Shown: positions 24,869-34,382, numbered from the stretch's first letter. The stretch is DNA of 57,185 bases from Longimicrobiaceae bacterium (GCA_030447645.1 JAUJOM010000026.1:1-57185), one strand, 5' to 3'. The notes: generated by a model not told the origin, from the letters alone. Numbers and translations: made by a program.

Positions 24869-25987
24869 GTGAAGGTATCGTGGAAGCTACCCGGCGGGAT
24901 CGGACGATGCTATAGCCGTGCCGCACGGTTTTGGGGCGGATTGCTGCTGGTGCCGGCCATGCTGGAGGGACAAACCGACGCGGTGCGCATCTGTGCCGGT
25001 GGCGACGTTACCCTGGGCACCAACCTGGGCTCCTACCGGATGGTGCCCAAAGACCCGGACGCGCTGCTGGCGCCGCTGCGCCCGCTGGTGCGCGACGCCG
25101 ATATCCTGCTGCTCAACGTCGAGGGGGCGATCGGGGAGGGCCCGGCACCGAGCAAGTGCGGCCCCCAATCAACCCAGTGCTTCGCCTTTCGCTCTCCGCC
25201 CGCGGCGGCGGGAGCGCTGCGGCGATTGGGCTTCCCCGCCCCGGTCGTGGGCAATGTGGCGAACAACCATGCGCGGGACGCGGGCGAGACGGGACTGATC
25301 CAGACGGTGCGGCACCTTGCGGCGGCAGGTGTGCAGGTCACGGGGGCGGACGCGCTGCCCACCGTGGTGATCACGCCCGCGGGAGACACGGTGGCGTTTC
25401 TGGGCTTCAGCACCTCCGGCGGGCCGGACCCCCGCGACCTGGACGCGGTCCGCTACGCCGTGCGGCGTGCCGCTGGGCGCTACCCGCGGGTGGTGGCCAC
25501 CATGCATATGGGTGCCGAAGGGTCCAGAGCGCAGCGGACGCGAGACCAGACGGAGATCTTTTTGGGCTCGATCAACCGCGGCAACATGGTGGCGTTCGCG
25601 CGCACGGCCGTGGCCGCGGGCGCGAAGCTGGTCATCGGCCACGGCCCGCACGTGATGCGCGCCATGGAATGGCAGGGTGACGCGCTGATCATGTACTCGC
25701 TGGGGAACCTGGTCACTTACGGGCCCTTTTCCTTCGGCGAGCCCATGAACCGCGGAGCCATCGCATGTGCGATGCTGGACCCGGAGGGGAGGGTGGTGGA
25801 AGCGGTGGTGCGGTCTACCCGGCAGGTGAAGCCGGGCTATGTATACCGGGACTCTACCCGGCGGGCAGCACTGCTGGTGGACTCACTCAGCCGGCTGGAT
25901 TTCCCTGTGACTGGGGCTCGCGTCCGAGCGGACGGCAGCGTACTCCGTCCGCTCGGCGGGGGTCAACCCCTCATCCAGCGGCCGTGA
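24869..25987 (+). CDS. CapA/PgsA-like metallophosphoesterase-fold protein
   Basis: 372 residues with an N-terminal hydrophobic signal (FWGGLLLVPAMLEG). The CapA fold is clear: RICAGGDVTLGTNLGS (first metal Asp), ADILLLNVEGAI (NxE), VVGNVANNHARDAGETG (NNH), VATMHMGAEGS and LVIGHGPHVMRAMEWQ (GHxPH), then IMYSLGNLVTYG. Family members act in poly-gamma-glutamate or related surface polymer export; many are stand-alone enzymes of unknown substrate. No capB or capC is adjacent, so polymer synthesis is not supported. The 3' end overlaps the convergent M23-like gene by 25 nt. Confidence 0.8.
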   Translation: MKVSWKLPGGIGRCYSRAARFWGGLLLVPAMLEGQTDAVRICAGGDVTLGTNLGSYRMVPKDPDALLAPLRPLVRDADILLLNVEGAIGEGPAPSKCGPQSTQCFAFRSPPAAAGALRRLGFPAPVVGNVANNHARDAGETGLIQTVRHLAAAGVQVTGADALPTVVITPAGDTVAFLGFSTSGGPDPRDLDAVRYAVRRAAGRYPRVVATMHMGAEGSRAQRTRDQTEIFLGSINRGNMVAFARTAVAAGAKLVIGHGPHVMRAMEWQGDALIMYSLGNLVTYGPFSFGEPMNRGAIACAMLDPEGRVVEAVVRSTRQVKPGYVYRDSTRRAALLVDSLSRLDFPVTGARVRADGSVLRPLGGGQPLIQRP

Positions 25988-27390
25988 TAGAATCGGTTGT
26001 AGTACTTGGCGCCGGAGCTGGTGACGCCGTCGTACTGGCCGTCTCCATTGCCGTAGATGTCGCCGCTGTCCGTCTTGCGGCAGTCGTAGCAGTAGAAGCG
26101 GGTGGGCCACACGGTGTTTCCGCCGTACGGCTGCCCCATGCTGGTGAGTGACTCGCCGTACGCCACGCGGGAGTGCACGTGCTCGTCCCAGGGGCCGCCG
26201 GTCCTGCCGGCATAGCCGATCACCGTGTTCGCGCCGACGCTCGCGCCCCACGTAATTCCCGACGCGATGCTGGTCAGGTGCGCCATGATGGCCCGGTACC
26301 CGCCATTCCTGACCACCACGTAGTTGCCCAGCGTGTAGTAGCCCTCGCTGTCGTAGTAGTCCCACCCCGCCCACTCCACCGTCCCGACGATCGCTGGGTA
26401 CACATTTCCGTTCTTGTGCACCGGCCAGTCGTTGGCGTAGTACTGGTTGAGGTAGGACGAGCTGCACTTGCGGACGTGATAGTTCTGGCCCCACCAGCTC
26501 CCGTAGTTGCCGCTCATGGCGCTCCACCCCTTGTCGCCGGGGCGGAGGTTGTAGTACGTGCCGGAGTAGGTGGTGGTGTAGTTGGTGTAGAACGTGTTGG
26601 TGTAGTCCCAGACCGTCTGCCAGTAGAGCCCGCTCGGGGCGCCGAATTCGCACGCCGCGCTACTGCTGGCACTGGGGCTCGCGCTCCTGGAGGGCACGGG
26701 CTCCGGGGTGTCCATCAGGAGTTCCATTCCCTGCGTGGTCTCACGCACTCGCACGGCGCGCTCTGCCTGCGCCCGCTGGTTGGCGGCCAGAACGTCCGGC
26801 GGTGGGGAGGCGTGCATGGCCTGCTCGACGGGTACCAGGCCCAGCGACTGCACCGGCTGCCGCGGCTGCTCGAAGCGCAGATTACCAAGCAGCATCCTGG
26901 CCCGCGCATCCAGCCCCGGCTCCTGCGTCCACAGCCCGATCCGGTACACCCGGTCGCCATCCGCCACGTACACGAGCGTGTACGGGTCGGTGCCCGGAAG
27001 CCCGCTGACCGCCACCCCCTGGAGGCCACTGCCTACCACGACCTCGGAGCGGGTCAGGGGGAACTCCTGGTACTTGCCCATCAGCTCCCGCACCAGGCCC
27101 TCGATGTCGCCCGGCCTGGCCTGGTATGCCAGCGCGATGCGCGCCACCGGCGAGCGCTCGTGCCCGGCCACATCGTGACCCGCGGGATCAAACAGCACGA
27201 AGCCGTAGGTGTTGAACAGCACCGGGTCCTTGTGGACACGCCACTCGGGTGGGATGGCGAGCGAAACACCGACGACTTCGTCCCTGACCGTTTGCGCGAT
27301 CTCCGAACGGGCGCCCACATCCGTGGGCGTTTCGTCCGCGCACGCGGCCAGGGTGAGACCCAGACTACCCACGACGAGAAAACGACGCAT
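25963..27390 (-). CDS. Lipoprotein with M23-like C-terminal domain, metal site altered
   Basis: 475 residues, lipobox LGLTLAAC. Residues 30-200 form an unfamiliar alpha/beta domain (IPPEWRVHKDPVLFN, VYVADGDRVYRIGLW). A Ser/Pro linker follows near 235-250. Residues 270-475 are Tyr/Trp/Asn-rich and end in an M23 (LytM) fold: VYPAIVGTVEWAGWD, GNYVVVRNGGYRAIMAHLTS, VIGYAGRTGG and DEHVHSRV (HxH ligands present). The first zinc ligand, usually 'HYAxDW', reads QYYANDW, so a Tyr replaces the His. The protein may be a non-catalytic wall-binding or activator protein. The 3' end overlaps convergent capA. Confidence 0.7.
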   Translation of the reverse strand: MRRFLVVGSLGLTLAACADETPTDVGARSEIAQTVRDEVVGVSLAIPPEWRVHKDPVLFNTYGFVLFDPAGHDVAGHERSPVARIALAYQARPGDIEGLVRELMGKYQEFPLTRSEVVVGSGLQGVAVSGLPGTDPYTLVYVADGDRVYRIGLWTQEPGLDARARMLLGNLRFEQPRQPVQSLGLVPVEQAMHASPPPDVLAANQRAQAERAVRVRETTQGMELLMDTPEPVPSRSASPSASSSAACEFGAPSGLYWQTVWDYTNTFYTNYTTTYSGTYYNLRPGDKGWSAMSGNYGSWWGQNYHVRKCSSSYLNQYYANDWPVHKNGNVYPAIVGTVEWAGWDYYDSEGYYTLGNYVVVRNGGYRAIMAHLTSIASGITWGASVGANTVIGYAGRTGGPWDEHVHSRVAYGESLTSMGQPYGGNTVWPTRFYCYDCRKTDSGDIYGNGDGQYDGVTSSGAKYYNRFYHGRWMRG

Positions 27391-27493
27391 GGTGTCCTCC
27401 TCCGGTGGAGTGTACCGGCTGCCATCCCTTGCTCCTCAGTGTACTCACCAGCCGTGTACCCGGCAATGGGGAGGGCAGGCGGAAGGAACGTCG

Positions 27494-28072
27494 TTAGCCG
27501 CGGATACGTCGCACCACGGTGTCGTTCTGTGCCACCACGCGACGCACACCGTACCACCGGCGGTAGAGGGAGGTCCCGGGACCGAAGGCCACCTCGACCA
27601 CCCGACCGCTGTAGCTGCTGGCGTGGACCACCCGCCCGTTGCCGATGTACATGCCGATGTGGCTGATTCGCCTGGAGTTTCCAAAGGTGAGCAGATCGCC
27701 TGCCCGCAAGCGTGAAATGTCCCTGGGAACTTCCTCCCCCATACGCGACTGCTCATGAGCGGTGCGTGGAAGGGAGATGTTCAGGGCGTGCAGTACATAT
27801 CGTGTAAAACCGCTGCAATCAAACCCACCGCTCTCCGGGCCGTCGCCGCCCCAGATGTAGCGCCGCCCTATCTCGCCGCGAGCAAGGGTGACGAGCAGCG
27901 AGTTAAGGAAGCCATCGGATTCTTTGGGATCGTTCCTTTCAGCGGGAGCGACGGGAACACCAGGCAGGGGGCGGGAAACTTGCGCATGAAGCGGGAGGGG
28001 AGCAGCGAGCAGCAGGGTACCGAATGCAATACGGCGCAGCACACCGGGTGTGCGGGTGGTGGGGTGTGGCAT
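27494..28072 (-). CDS. NlpC/P60 peptidoglycan endopeptidase
   Basis: 192 residues from ATG 28072; a signal peptide (RRIAFGTLLLAAPLPLHA) precedes the catalytic domain. Catalytic Cys in ESGGFDCSGFTRYVLHAL, catalytic His in ISHIGMYIGNGRVVHAS, and the polar third residue expected in the following strand (VVHASSYSGRVVEV). GRRYIWGGDGPES matches the P60 'YxxGG' entry. Cleaves D-gamma-Glu-meso-DAP type bonds. Same strand as the M23-like lipoprotein; the 103-nt gap holds no gene. Confidence 0.85.
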   Translation of the reverse strand: MPHPTTRTPGVLRRIAFGTLLLAAPLPLHAQVSRPLPGVPVAPAERNDPKESDGFLNSLLVTLARGEIGRRYIWGGDGPESGGFDCSGFTRYVLHALNISLPRTAHEQSRMGEEVPRDISRLRAGDLLTFGNSRRISHIGMYIGNGRVVHASSYSGRVVEVAFGPGTSLYRRWYGVRRVVAQNDTVVRRIRG

Positions 28073-28387
28073 GTTGAAGGTGAATGAAATAACGGGTTGC
28101 CGGCCTGGGGTGCGCCGGCGCTGAGGACCTATACCCGGCCGCCCGCTCTCGGCAGGTCGGCCGCATCTCGATGAGACGGGCCCGGGAATGATTCTTTTCT
28201 TTTGCCCCAGTGTGACTCCGAATGTGGCCGGAGCCGCGAGCCGGAGAATACACGCACACGGATCCTGACGCAACCCCTCGGGCCGCGGTGCTTACGTAAG
28301 CTTCATGGCCGCAGTGGATTACCGGTACGGCTTTCGGCTTGCAGATCCTGCGCGGACGGCCCTGTGATTCCACGGATTAAAGAAGCG
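28073..28387. other. Intergenic region between divergent NlpC/P60 and RtcB genes
   Basis: Should carry both promoters. A short coding-like run (VIPRIKEA) precedes the RtcB ATG in frame, and related RtcB proteins have extra residues there, so the true start could lie upstream behind an indel. Nothing else recognised. Confidence 0.4.
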
Positions 28388-29619
28388 ATGAAAGTTTTTG
28401 GTCAGCATGATCCGGGCACGATCGCCCAGTTGAGCACCGTCGCCGAGCACGCGGCAAAGGTGGCCCTCATGGCGGACGGCCACGTGGGCTACGTGATGCC
28501 AATCGGCGGGGTGGCGGCGTACCGGGATCAGGTCTCCGTGGTGGGAGTTGGATTCGACATCGCCTGCGGCAACGCAGCGATTCGCACGGACGTGACCCTG
28601 GAGGGACTCGCCGGAAATCCCAAGCGGCGGGGGCGCGAGCTGCAAACCCTGGCCGACCGGATCGCCGCCAACATCAGCTTCGGCGTGGGCCGCAAGAATC
28701 AGGCGGACGACGCCCCCACGGACCACCCGCTCTTCGATGATCCCGCCTGGAGTGCCCTCCCTGCCAGCGAGCGCAATTCGCTGAAGCAGAAAGCCCGCGC
28801 GCAGCTGGGCACGGTCGGCAGCGGCAATCATTACGCGGACATCTTCGCGGACGAGACAGGTACGCTCTGGGTGGGCGTGCACTTCGGCAGCCGCGGCTTC
28901 GGGCACACGGTAGCATCAGGATTCCTATCCCTCGCCCAAGGCCGGGCGTGGAAGGAGCGGGTCCCCGAACGCGAGGTGCTCCTCTCGCTAGACCAGCCTG
29001 TCGGCCACGACTACTGGCACCTGATGAACCTGGCGGGGCGGTATGCCTACGCGGGCCGGGAGTGGGTGGCACGCAAGGTGGTGGAGATGCTGGGCGGGAA
29101 TGAAGTCGAGCTGGTCCACAACCACCACAACTTCGCCTGGAAGGAAACCCACGAGGGCGAGGAGTTCGTGGTGGTTCGCAAGGGCGCGACTCCGGCATTT
29201 CCCGGCCAGAAGGGGTTCATCGGCGGCTCCATGGGCGACGACGCGGTGATCGTGCAGGGCACCCCCGCGGATCATGCGGACGCCCAGACCTTCCGCGATC
29301 AGCGGGACGCGCTCTTTTCCACCGTCCATGGCGCGGCGCGGGGCGGGTGATGTCCCGCACCCAGGCTGCCGGCAAGCGCAACCGGCGCACCGGCAAGCAG
29401 CTTTCTCCGGGTCGGGTTACGCCGGAAATGATGCGCGAGTGGCTGGACGAAAAGGGAGTGATCCTGCGTGGCGGAGGGCTGGATGAAAGCCCGCACGCTT
29501 ATCGCCGCTTACCCGAAGTGCTGACGGCTCAGGGCCACACCATTGAGGTGCTGCATACGCTCCGCCCCCTCATCGTGGTGATGGCTGGGGCGGACGAGTT
29601 CGATCCGTACAAGGATTAG
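28388..29619 (+). pseudogene. rtcB: RtcB-family RNA ligase, one frameshift near the C-terminus
   Basis: Joins 3'-phosphate or 2',3'-cyclic phosphate RNA to 5'-OH RNA with GTP and Mn2+. Motifs: MADGHVGYVMPIGGVAAY, VGFDIACGNAAIRTDV (metal Cys), GTVGSGNHYADIF, VGVHFGSRGFGH, VELVHNHHNFAWKE and FSTVHGA (guanylated-His region). The frame ends at 29348-29350, but MSRTQAAGKRNRRTGKQLSP with LDESPHAYRRLPEVL continues the RtcB C-terminus in the next frame to 29619. A G-run at about 29335-29347 is the probable indel. It matches the shorter RtcB2 branch; no archease or RtcA gene is adjacent. Confidence 0.85.
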
Positions 29620-29621
29620 CG

Positions 29622-30128
29622 TTACACCTGCGTGTCCGCCGTAGGGCCGTAGATCGAGGGCAGCGGCACGTCGTTGAGGCGAAGATACACGCTCAGCTGT
29701 CCCCGATGGTGGATCATGTGGTTCATCATGACGGACCGGAGGACCGCGACGCGCGGCATGGTGAAGATCGTGTGGCCCCCTCTCTTGAGTGACCAGGGTG
29801 TCATCAGATCGCCGTCCGCGGTCCCACTGATCGCCTCGCGGGCCTGCTTCACATGGTCATCAAAGGTTTCCAGCAGGGCGACGGTTGTGGTGAAGCGGGG
29901 CGGCGTGAACGCGGGTCCCACCGGCGGATTCATGTCAAGCTCGGTCAGGGAGACCACATTGGCCGCCATCGACGGGAGCCTGGCAATGTGTGCGGTAAGA
30001 TCACCCAAACCCGTCGACTTCGGGTGCGGTTTCCACCCAGCCTTGTCTTCGGGAACGCGCTCGAGCAGCGTGCGCGTCACCGACATCTCGTGGTCGAATT
30101 CTGGAAGTAGTGATTGGGCGATGGTCAT
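29622..30128 (-). CDS. DinB-family metal-dependent protein
   Basis: 168 residues from ATG 30128. Four-helix bundle: SLLPEFDHEMSVTRTLLERV, GDLTAHIARLPSMAANV (His) and VMMNHMIHHRGQLSVYLRL (HxxxHRGQ), the three-His site of the DinB/YfiT superfamily. These proteins are thiol-dependent S-transferases with bacillithiol, mycothiol or glutathione. A YtxJ bacilliredoxin at 42171 makes bacillithiol a reasonable partner (inference). Frame intact. Confidence 0.8.
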   Translation of the reverse strand: MTIAQSLLPEFDHEMSVTRTLLERVPEDKAGWKPHPKSTGLGDLTAHIARLPSMAANVVSLTELDMNPPVGPAFTPPRFTTTVALLETFDDHVKQAREAISGTADGDLMTPWSLKRGGHTIFTMPRVAVLRSVMMNHMIHHRGQLSVYLRLNDVPLPSIYGPTADTQV

Positions 30129-30141
30129 GGTCGGTATCAGT

Positions 30142-30644
30142 TCAGGTGAAGGATGCGCCACCCCAGGCGTCAAGCCAACGGTCGATCCGGAATGGCTCGA
30201 CGTGCACAATGCGGGCTTGGACCGCCTCCGGGTGGAGTGGATTCAGGAGCATGTTGGCTTCGTGCCGGTCCATTGCGGCTGGAAGCAGTGCGGACGGCAC
30301 CCGCAGGAGCGGCACGCTCCGCATCCCTGCCCAGGCGCTACCACGCTCTTGCGTGATGGCCGGAGCCGGATCCGCATCCCACCCCGCGGGAAGTGAGGCA
30401 CGGGTCCATTCCTTGATGGCCAAGCCCGGAACATCGACCTCGACCGACACTAGATCGCTCGGTGCGGTCGCCGGCGAAACGTGCACGAGGTACTCAAGAG
30501 CTGCAAGCGAAAGGTGAGTGGACGCGTATACAAGAGGGCGTTCCGCGCGAGTTCAACGCCCGCCGGCGAGGCGCGCCCCCTCCCCGTCCAATGTAGCGTG
30601 TGGAGCACGGGCAAGTCGCCAGATTCGCGGCGGTGCGACGTCAA
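30142..30644 (-). pseudogene. RES-domain toxin, frame broken
   Basis: RES toxins deplete NAD+. Reassembled from two frames: IWRLARAPHATLDGEGARL (RES entry; Arg shown), NSRGTPLVYASTHLSLAALE (expected RWNxxGxxxVYxS), YLVHVSPATAP, then in the main frame VEVDVPGLAIKEW, ASLPAGWDADPAPA and ANMLLNPLHPEAVQARIVHV. Conserved R, Y and S are visible. The likely TTG start (30644) overlaps the antitoxin stop (TTGA). Expected about 167 residues. Breaks near 30630 and 30545 look like single-base indels. Partner of the Xre antitoxin directly upstream. Confidence 0.75.
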
Positions 30645-31065
30645 GAATACACGCCGTACGCGATCCGGGTCAGAACGTCTTCTACCAGCAGGGCTCCACT
30701 GGAACTGGGCGAAGTCGAGCGGTCGACGCCCACCAAGGGCGCGGTTGGGCTCCTTGAGCCACCGGGCTGCCTTGTCCGAGCCGCCCAACGTTTCCGAGGC
30801 CATCTGGTACAGTCGCGCGAAACGAGCGATCCGATCCGACAGCTCCGGAGTGAGCCGCTCCCGGTTCCGGGGTGTGGTGCCGCGTGCGCTCGGGAAGGAT
30901 CGCGTGGATGTCCGACGCGGTCAGGTCAATGTGCCGGAGAAGATTCTCGACCACGCCCGTGGGAAGACCTTCCTCGACTGCCTCGACCAGGTCAAGTTCG
31001 CTGTCGATGCTACGGCCGAGCACTGCATCGCCACCAAGCAGAGTTGCTGTATCCGTCGCGGTCAT
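30641..31065 (-). pseudogene. Xre/MbcA/ParS-type antitoxin of a RES toxin, frame broken
   Basis: ATG 31065. The N-terminal half reads TATDTATLLGGDAVLG, DLVEAVEEGLPTGVVENLL and LTASDIHAILPERT, the helix-turn-helix part of Xre (COG5642) antitoxins. After a frame change near 30860, MASETLGGSDKAARWLKEPN with RALGG gives the diagnostic MbcA/ParS C-terminal motif. A second change near 30715 gives VEDVLTRIAYGVYS and the stop at 30641-30643, the standard ending. Neutralises RES by capping its active site. The 5' end directly follows a truncated VapC. Confidence 0.75.
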
Positions 31066-31089
31066 GGAAACTCCCGTGGCTGCAAGATT

Positions 31090-31203
31090 GCAGGAAATGT
31101 GCGGCAAACATGCCGAAGGGGCAACCGCAAGCCACTTATCCAGATCCGCACTGGGGCGAGGCATGACCGCGTCGGAGAACACGTTGGTATCCAGCAAGCG
31201 CAC
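31090..31203 (-). pseudogene. VapC (PIN) N-terminal fragment
   Basis: GTG 31203 encodes RLLDTNVFSDAVMPRPSA and DKWLAVAPSACLPHIS, a good PIN-domain start with the first active-site Asp. Homology stops after about 38 residues; the frame then runs straight into the Xre antitoxin start. The remaining two thirds of VapC are missing. Confidence 0.6.
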
Positions 31204-31500
31204 GATTGCCTAGTTCTGAGCCCGTCAGCAAACCCGGTGCGCAGAAGGGATCTACGTTCACCTCGCCCCAGTCCCGCAGGTGGACGCGCTCGTAATCCTG
31301 CCCCCTGACCACGACTACCGCGTCCGACCGTGCCGTGTCACGCATTGCGGCTCGCGGGCGAGCGTCCGGCGGACCACATAAGGGTACTCCGGGTTCTCTG
31401 CAGCCTCCCCCGAGATTGCCGAAACTGTGGCGTGGGTGATATACACGAATAAGGGTCCATGGCGTCCCGCTGGGTATTGTATCTCCGATGCGTCAGGCAG
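31204..31500 (-). pseudogene. Probable Phd/YefM-type antitoxin, frame broken
   Basis: Protein-like pieces in two frames: ATVSAISGEAAENPEYPYV and LAREPQCVTRHGR, then DAVVVVRGQDYERVHLRDWG. The junction VTRHGR-DAVVVV..DYERV is the Phd/YefM signature (RxGRxxAVVV...YE). It lies directly upstream of the truncated VapC, as expected for Phd-PIN modules. The N-terminal residues are not clear. Coordinates approximate. Confidence 0.45.
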
Positions 31501-33029
31501 AGCTGATTGCACCTACACCCTGCGCGTCGGCGCTCGCTGGTAGTGTGGTAGCGGAGCTTCCGTCCAAGCCGGCTATCTCCCGAAGGCGGGTGGCCATCAG
31601 ATCTCGCCTTGCTTCATAGAAGTTGACGAAGCTCCCAGCGGAAGCTCCACGTCCGGAATGTCGTGCGCCGCATGTACGCCCGCCGCTCATCTTCAAGTGG
31701 GTATTTACTCCTTGAGCCAGTCTGCGAACGGCTTATTGGACTTCTCCTGGTTTGGCCCTCCTTGCAAGAGCTGCACAGATTGAGATCGGTCATACCGCTC
31801 CCCGTAGTCAGCCACAGCGACAGAGTCAATTCCACACCCCGGCGAGCAAGTTGCGCTCGGGTAAAATGAAAATACTTCGGGTGAATGTGATCTTGATGGA
31901 AGTGGTTGCGGAAGTGGAGCCAGGGATAAAGGAGGGCAAGCGTGGCGAATGTGTATCCGCTCCCGTATTTCTCATCGAGAATATTGTCGAGAATCTCTTC
32001 CCCCTCGAATCGCATGGAGCGCGGCGGCGAAGTGCCTCCCACGGTGCTTCAGGGAACCCGCGACTGCTGAGTTACCGTCCGGTACATCTCTCGGACTGCG
32101 CGGAGGATAGAGCTGGCCCGTGAACACCCGGCGCGATGTTGAGCCAGCGGCGGATGTGGTCACGGTCGGCCTTGTAATTGAATGACTCCACCAGCCCGTC
32201 GGGGTTGCCGCGCAAGTACACATAATGGACGATGGGGATCACGGCATTAGTGGAGGGCAATCTTTCCCAGAGAAGCGAACTCCGCCAGCAGCTGGGCCGT
32301 TGTTCGCGTTGCCGCAGCAATCTTGAGCCACATGGCTTCGATCCGTTGCATGTTCTCGGACTTGAAGTTGTCCGTAGCAAATCGTGCCTCGAAGCCACCC
32401 AGCATGAGGCAAGTCTTCAGGACAAAGTCTTTCGTAAAAGCGAAGCCATTGCCGACCCGGTTGATGTCATCCACAAGTCGCTGGATTTCTTCTCTTGCAT
32501 CTCCAAAGGTGGTCCATTGGGCGGTAGCAATGGACGGGAGCAAGTCGAGTAACTGAGCACGGTTCCCGCGCTGTTCCTCGGATAGATGTTGAGCACTTTA
32601 TCGAGATCTGAAAGCTGTCCTCGACATAGTAGTTGATTACCTTGCGATCATTGACCGCCTGTATGTAATGCCGTGAAGCGCATCTTGGGGGTACTACTCC
32701 GTTAGTAGGTTGTGCTGGCGCAGAAAGTTGATTACATCGCCAAGCGACGTGAACCAGCGTGCCCCACGCGGATCCATCTCCCTGGTCGTCGTCGCTGAAG
32801 TCCGTTGCGTCGGTCCGGAACGCGAAAGTATACCTCAGTTCCGCATCATTGGCGGGACGGCTTCAGGTTGAGGGTACAGACGGCGCTCAGAAGGCCTCCG
32901 TTGTTTTCGCCACCGGGAGTACCTGGTTTTTGCATCCCGTAGCTCCGCGATGCCGATGTATAGGGAGGTAAGTCGTTGTTGCCCGTCCAGGGTGTAACGT
33001 CTCCTACGCCGCATGCAGTTCTATTTCAG
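31493..33029 (-). pseudogene. DUF262 (GmrSD-like) protein, C-terminal part, split by IS630
   Basis: Pieces in several frames read as one protein: YTLDGQQRLTSLYIGIAEL (DUF262 catalytic-type motif), FAFRTDATDFSDDDQGDG, FTSLGDVINFLRQHN, GTAGTVLSYS (normally NSGGTxLSxSD), IATAQWTTFGDAREEIQRL, FVLKTCLMLGGFEARF, NAVIPIVHYVYLRGN, NHFHQDHIHPKYF (HNH/DUF1524-like) and VNFYEARRDLMATRLREI. DUF262 proteins are type IV restriction-like nucleases (GmrSD), with a DGQQR nucleotide site and a C-terminal HNH. About six frame changes. The N-terminal half is on the other side of the IS630 element. Confidence 0.75.
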
Positions 33030-34053
33030 AATGGTGGTGCATGAAGGATCTGGAGGAGGTACTCGTAGCCGCAGAGGGAGGCGAGCTGCTGAGGAAGTAG
33101 GCGCGAATCAACTCGGCCGCGTGCTCCTTCAATGCGGCGGGCTTGACGAAGTTCGCTGCCCAGGCGGTAGCGCAGATCCTCCCAGAGTCGTTCCACGGGA
33201 TTGAGCTCAGGACTGTAGGCCGGCAGTTGGATCAGTACCACATTGGGTAGGATCACGAGCGCGTGGGCGATATGCGCCGGAGCCCCGTCCCAGAGGAGGA
33301 GGTTGAGGCTCTCGGGATAGGCTGCGAACGCGTCGAGGAGAGCCTGGACGCACGGCGCATCCAGGGCCGGCATCTCCAGCTCCAGAGGGCGCCGCCGGTG
33401 GTTCCACGGCGGCAAGGAGGCCAGAAGTATTCGTAGCGCGGCGGGTACGCTGGAGTGGTTTCACGCCCCGGGCGGTGAGCCGGCGTCGTGTGCCCTCATG
33501 CAGCCCCAGACATTTCTCGTCCTCGGCAAGAGCCACCGGACGCTCGAGAAAGGCTATGGCCGCATCGACGATGTTCCGGAGCCGTTGAAGGCTCGCATCC
33601 AGTTCGTTTTTTGCATGCCTGCGCGGGCGCATCACTTCCTTCGCCCCAGGGCAGAACACCGCCAGCTTGTGCACGGTCGCGTAGGGGACCTCGAGCGCGT
33701 ATTCGTCGGCGAGCCAGCGCTGGACCTCGACATAGCCGGCAGCCCTCCTGGTCCAGCCGCTCCTGGAGGGCGGTCAGGACGGGGAGGCGAGAGGGTCTTT
33801 GGCAGTTTGGCCCCGGGGCGATGGAGTTCGAGCTGCTCCAGTCGACGCCTTCCTGTTAGGCCTTCAGCCAGCGGCCGATGGTGTTGCGGTGGAGCGCCAG
33901 GCGCGCGGCGCCTCCTGGCGCTCCTGAACCTGGCCGGAACGAATCAGCACCAGCAGGTGCAAACGAATGCGGCGCTGGCCGTCTCGCGCTCGCGCTGGGC
34001 GCGCTCCAGATCGTCCAGCGCGCCTCCGTGATGATAGACAGCGGCGTATGCAT
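33026..34053 (-). pseudogene. IS630-family transposase, frame broken
   Basis: DDE transposase in pieces: an N-terminal helix-turn-helix region with LHRNTIGRWLKA, a mid segment with KEVMRPRRHAKNELDASLQ, then ALAEDEKCLGLHEGTRRRLT (first acidic residue, 'DE..GL....RR.WT'), and the C-terminal NLLLWDGAPAHIAHAL (second Asp) and LPAYSPELNPVERLWEDLR (catalytic Glu). That ending (YSPELNPxExxW) is diagnostic of IS630. Frame changes near 33400, 33670 and 33900. Confidence 0.8.
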
Positions 34054-34112
34054 CCCGGTCCCTTCCTTGTGGGACTCTCCATGCTATGCCCTCATGCACC
34101 GCAAATCAAGCC
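33030..34112. mobile_element. IS630-family insertion sequence
   Basis: Bounded by imperfect inverted repeats: ggtgcatgaaggat at 33036-33049 and its counterpart ggtgcatgagggcat, reading inward from 34100 to 34086. The outer ends were not resolved exactly. IS630 elements duplicate a TA target; TA occurs on both flanks but the true duplication cannot be assigned. The element interrupts a DUF262 gene whose halves can be matched on either side. Confidence 0.75.
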
Positions 34113-34382
34113 ACTTGGTATAAGGTCCGCTTTGGGGTTGTAGGTCGAATCCCCGTTCATGGTACCGCTGGATGAAGTTGTAGAACTGATAACGCTGTTC
34201 GGCAGGTTCCCAAAGCAATGAACCAATAGGGAAGCCCTTCAGCAGCGAATCGAATAGCCTGACGATCTGGTCAGGCTTCCATACAACTCGCGCTGAATGG
34301 CAGGAAGGACGTACTCGCGCCGGTGGATGCGATCCGTTGCTTGCTTAACTGTAATAGAGGTCTGGAATGCCATGGCTTTCAT
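34113..34382 (-). pseudogene. DUF262 protein, N-terminal part
   Basis: ATG 34382 or 34373. One frame gives MAFQTSITVKQATDRIHRRE, then EYVLPAIQRELYGS, and the next frame gives WKPDQIVRLFDSLLKGFPIG, SLLWEPAEQRYQFYNFIQRY. This is the DUF262 opening (PxIQRxxVWxxxQIxxLxDSLLxG). It ends at LQPQSGPYTK just outside the IS right end, and the expected next motif (LDGQQRLTSL) begins right after the IS left end at 33000. One frameshift near 34290. Confidence 0.8.

Noticed and set aside
24869..25987. Poly-gamma-glutamate capsule operon
   Set aside because: Only a CapA-like gene is present; no capB/pgsB or capC/pgsC partners are adjacent.
26173..27666. Long plus-strand open frame (about 497 codons) opposite the M23-like lipoprotein
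   Set aside because: Its composition is His/Arg/Val rich with no family signature, and it mirrors the well-supported minus-strand gene codon for codon.
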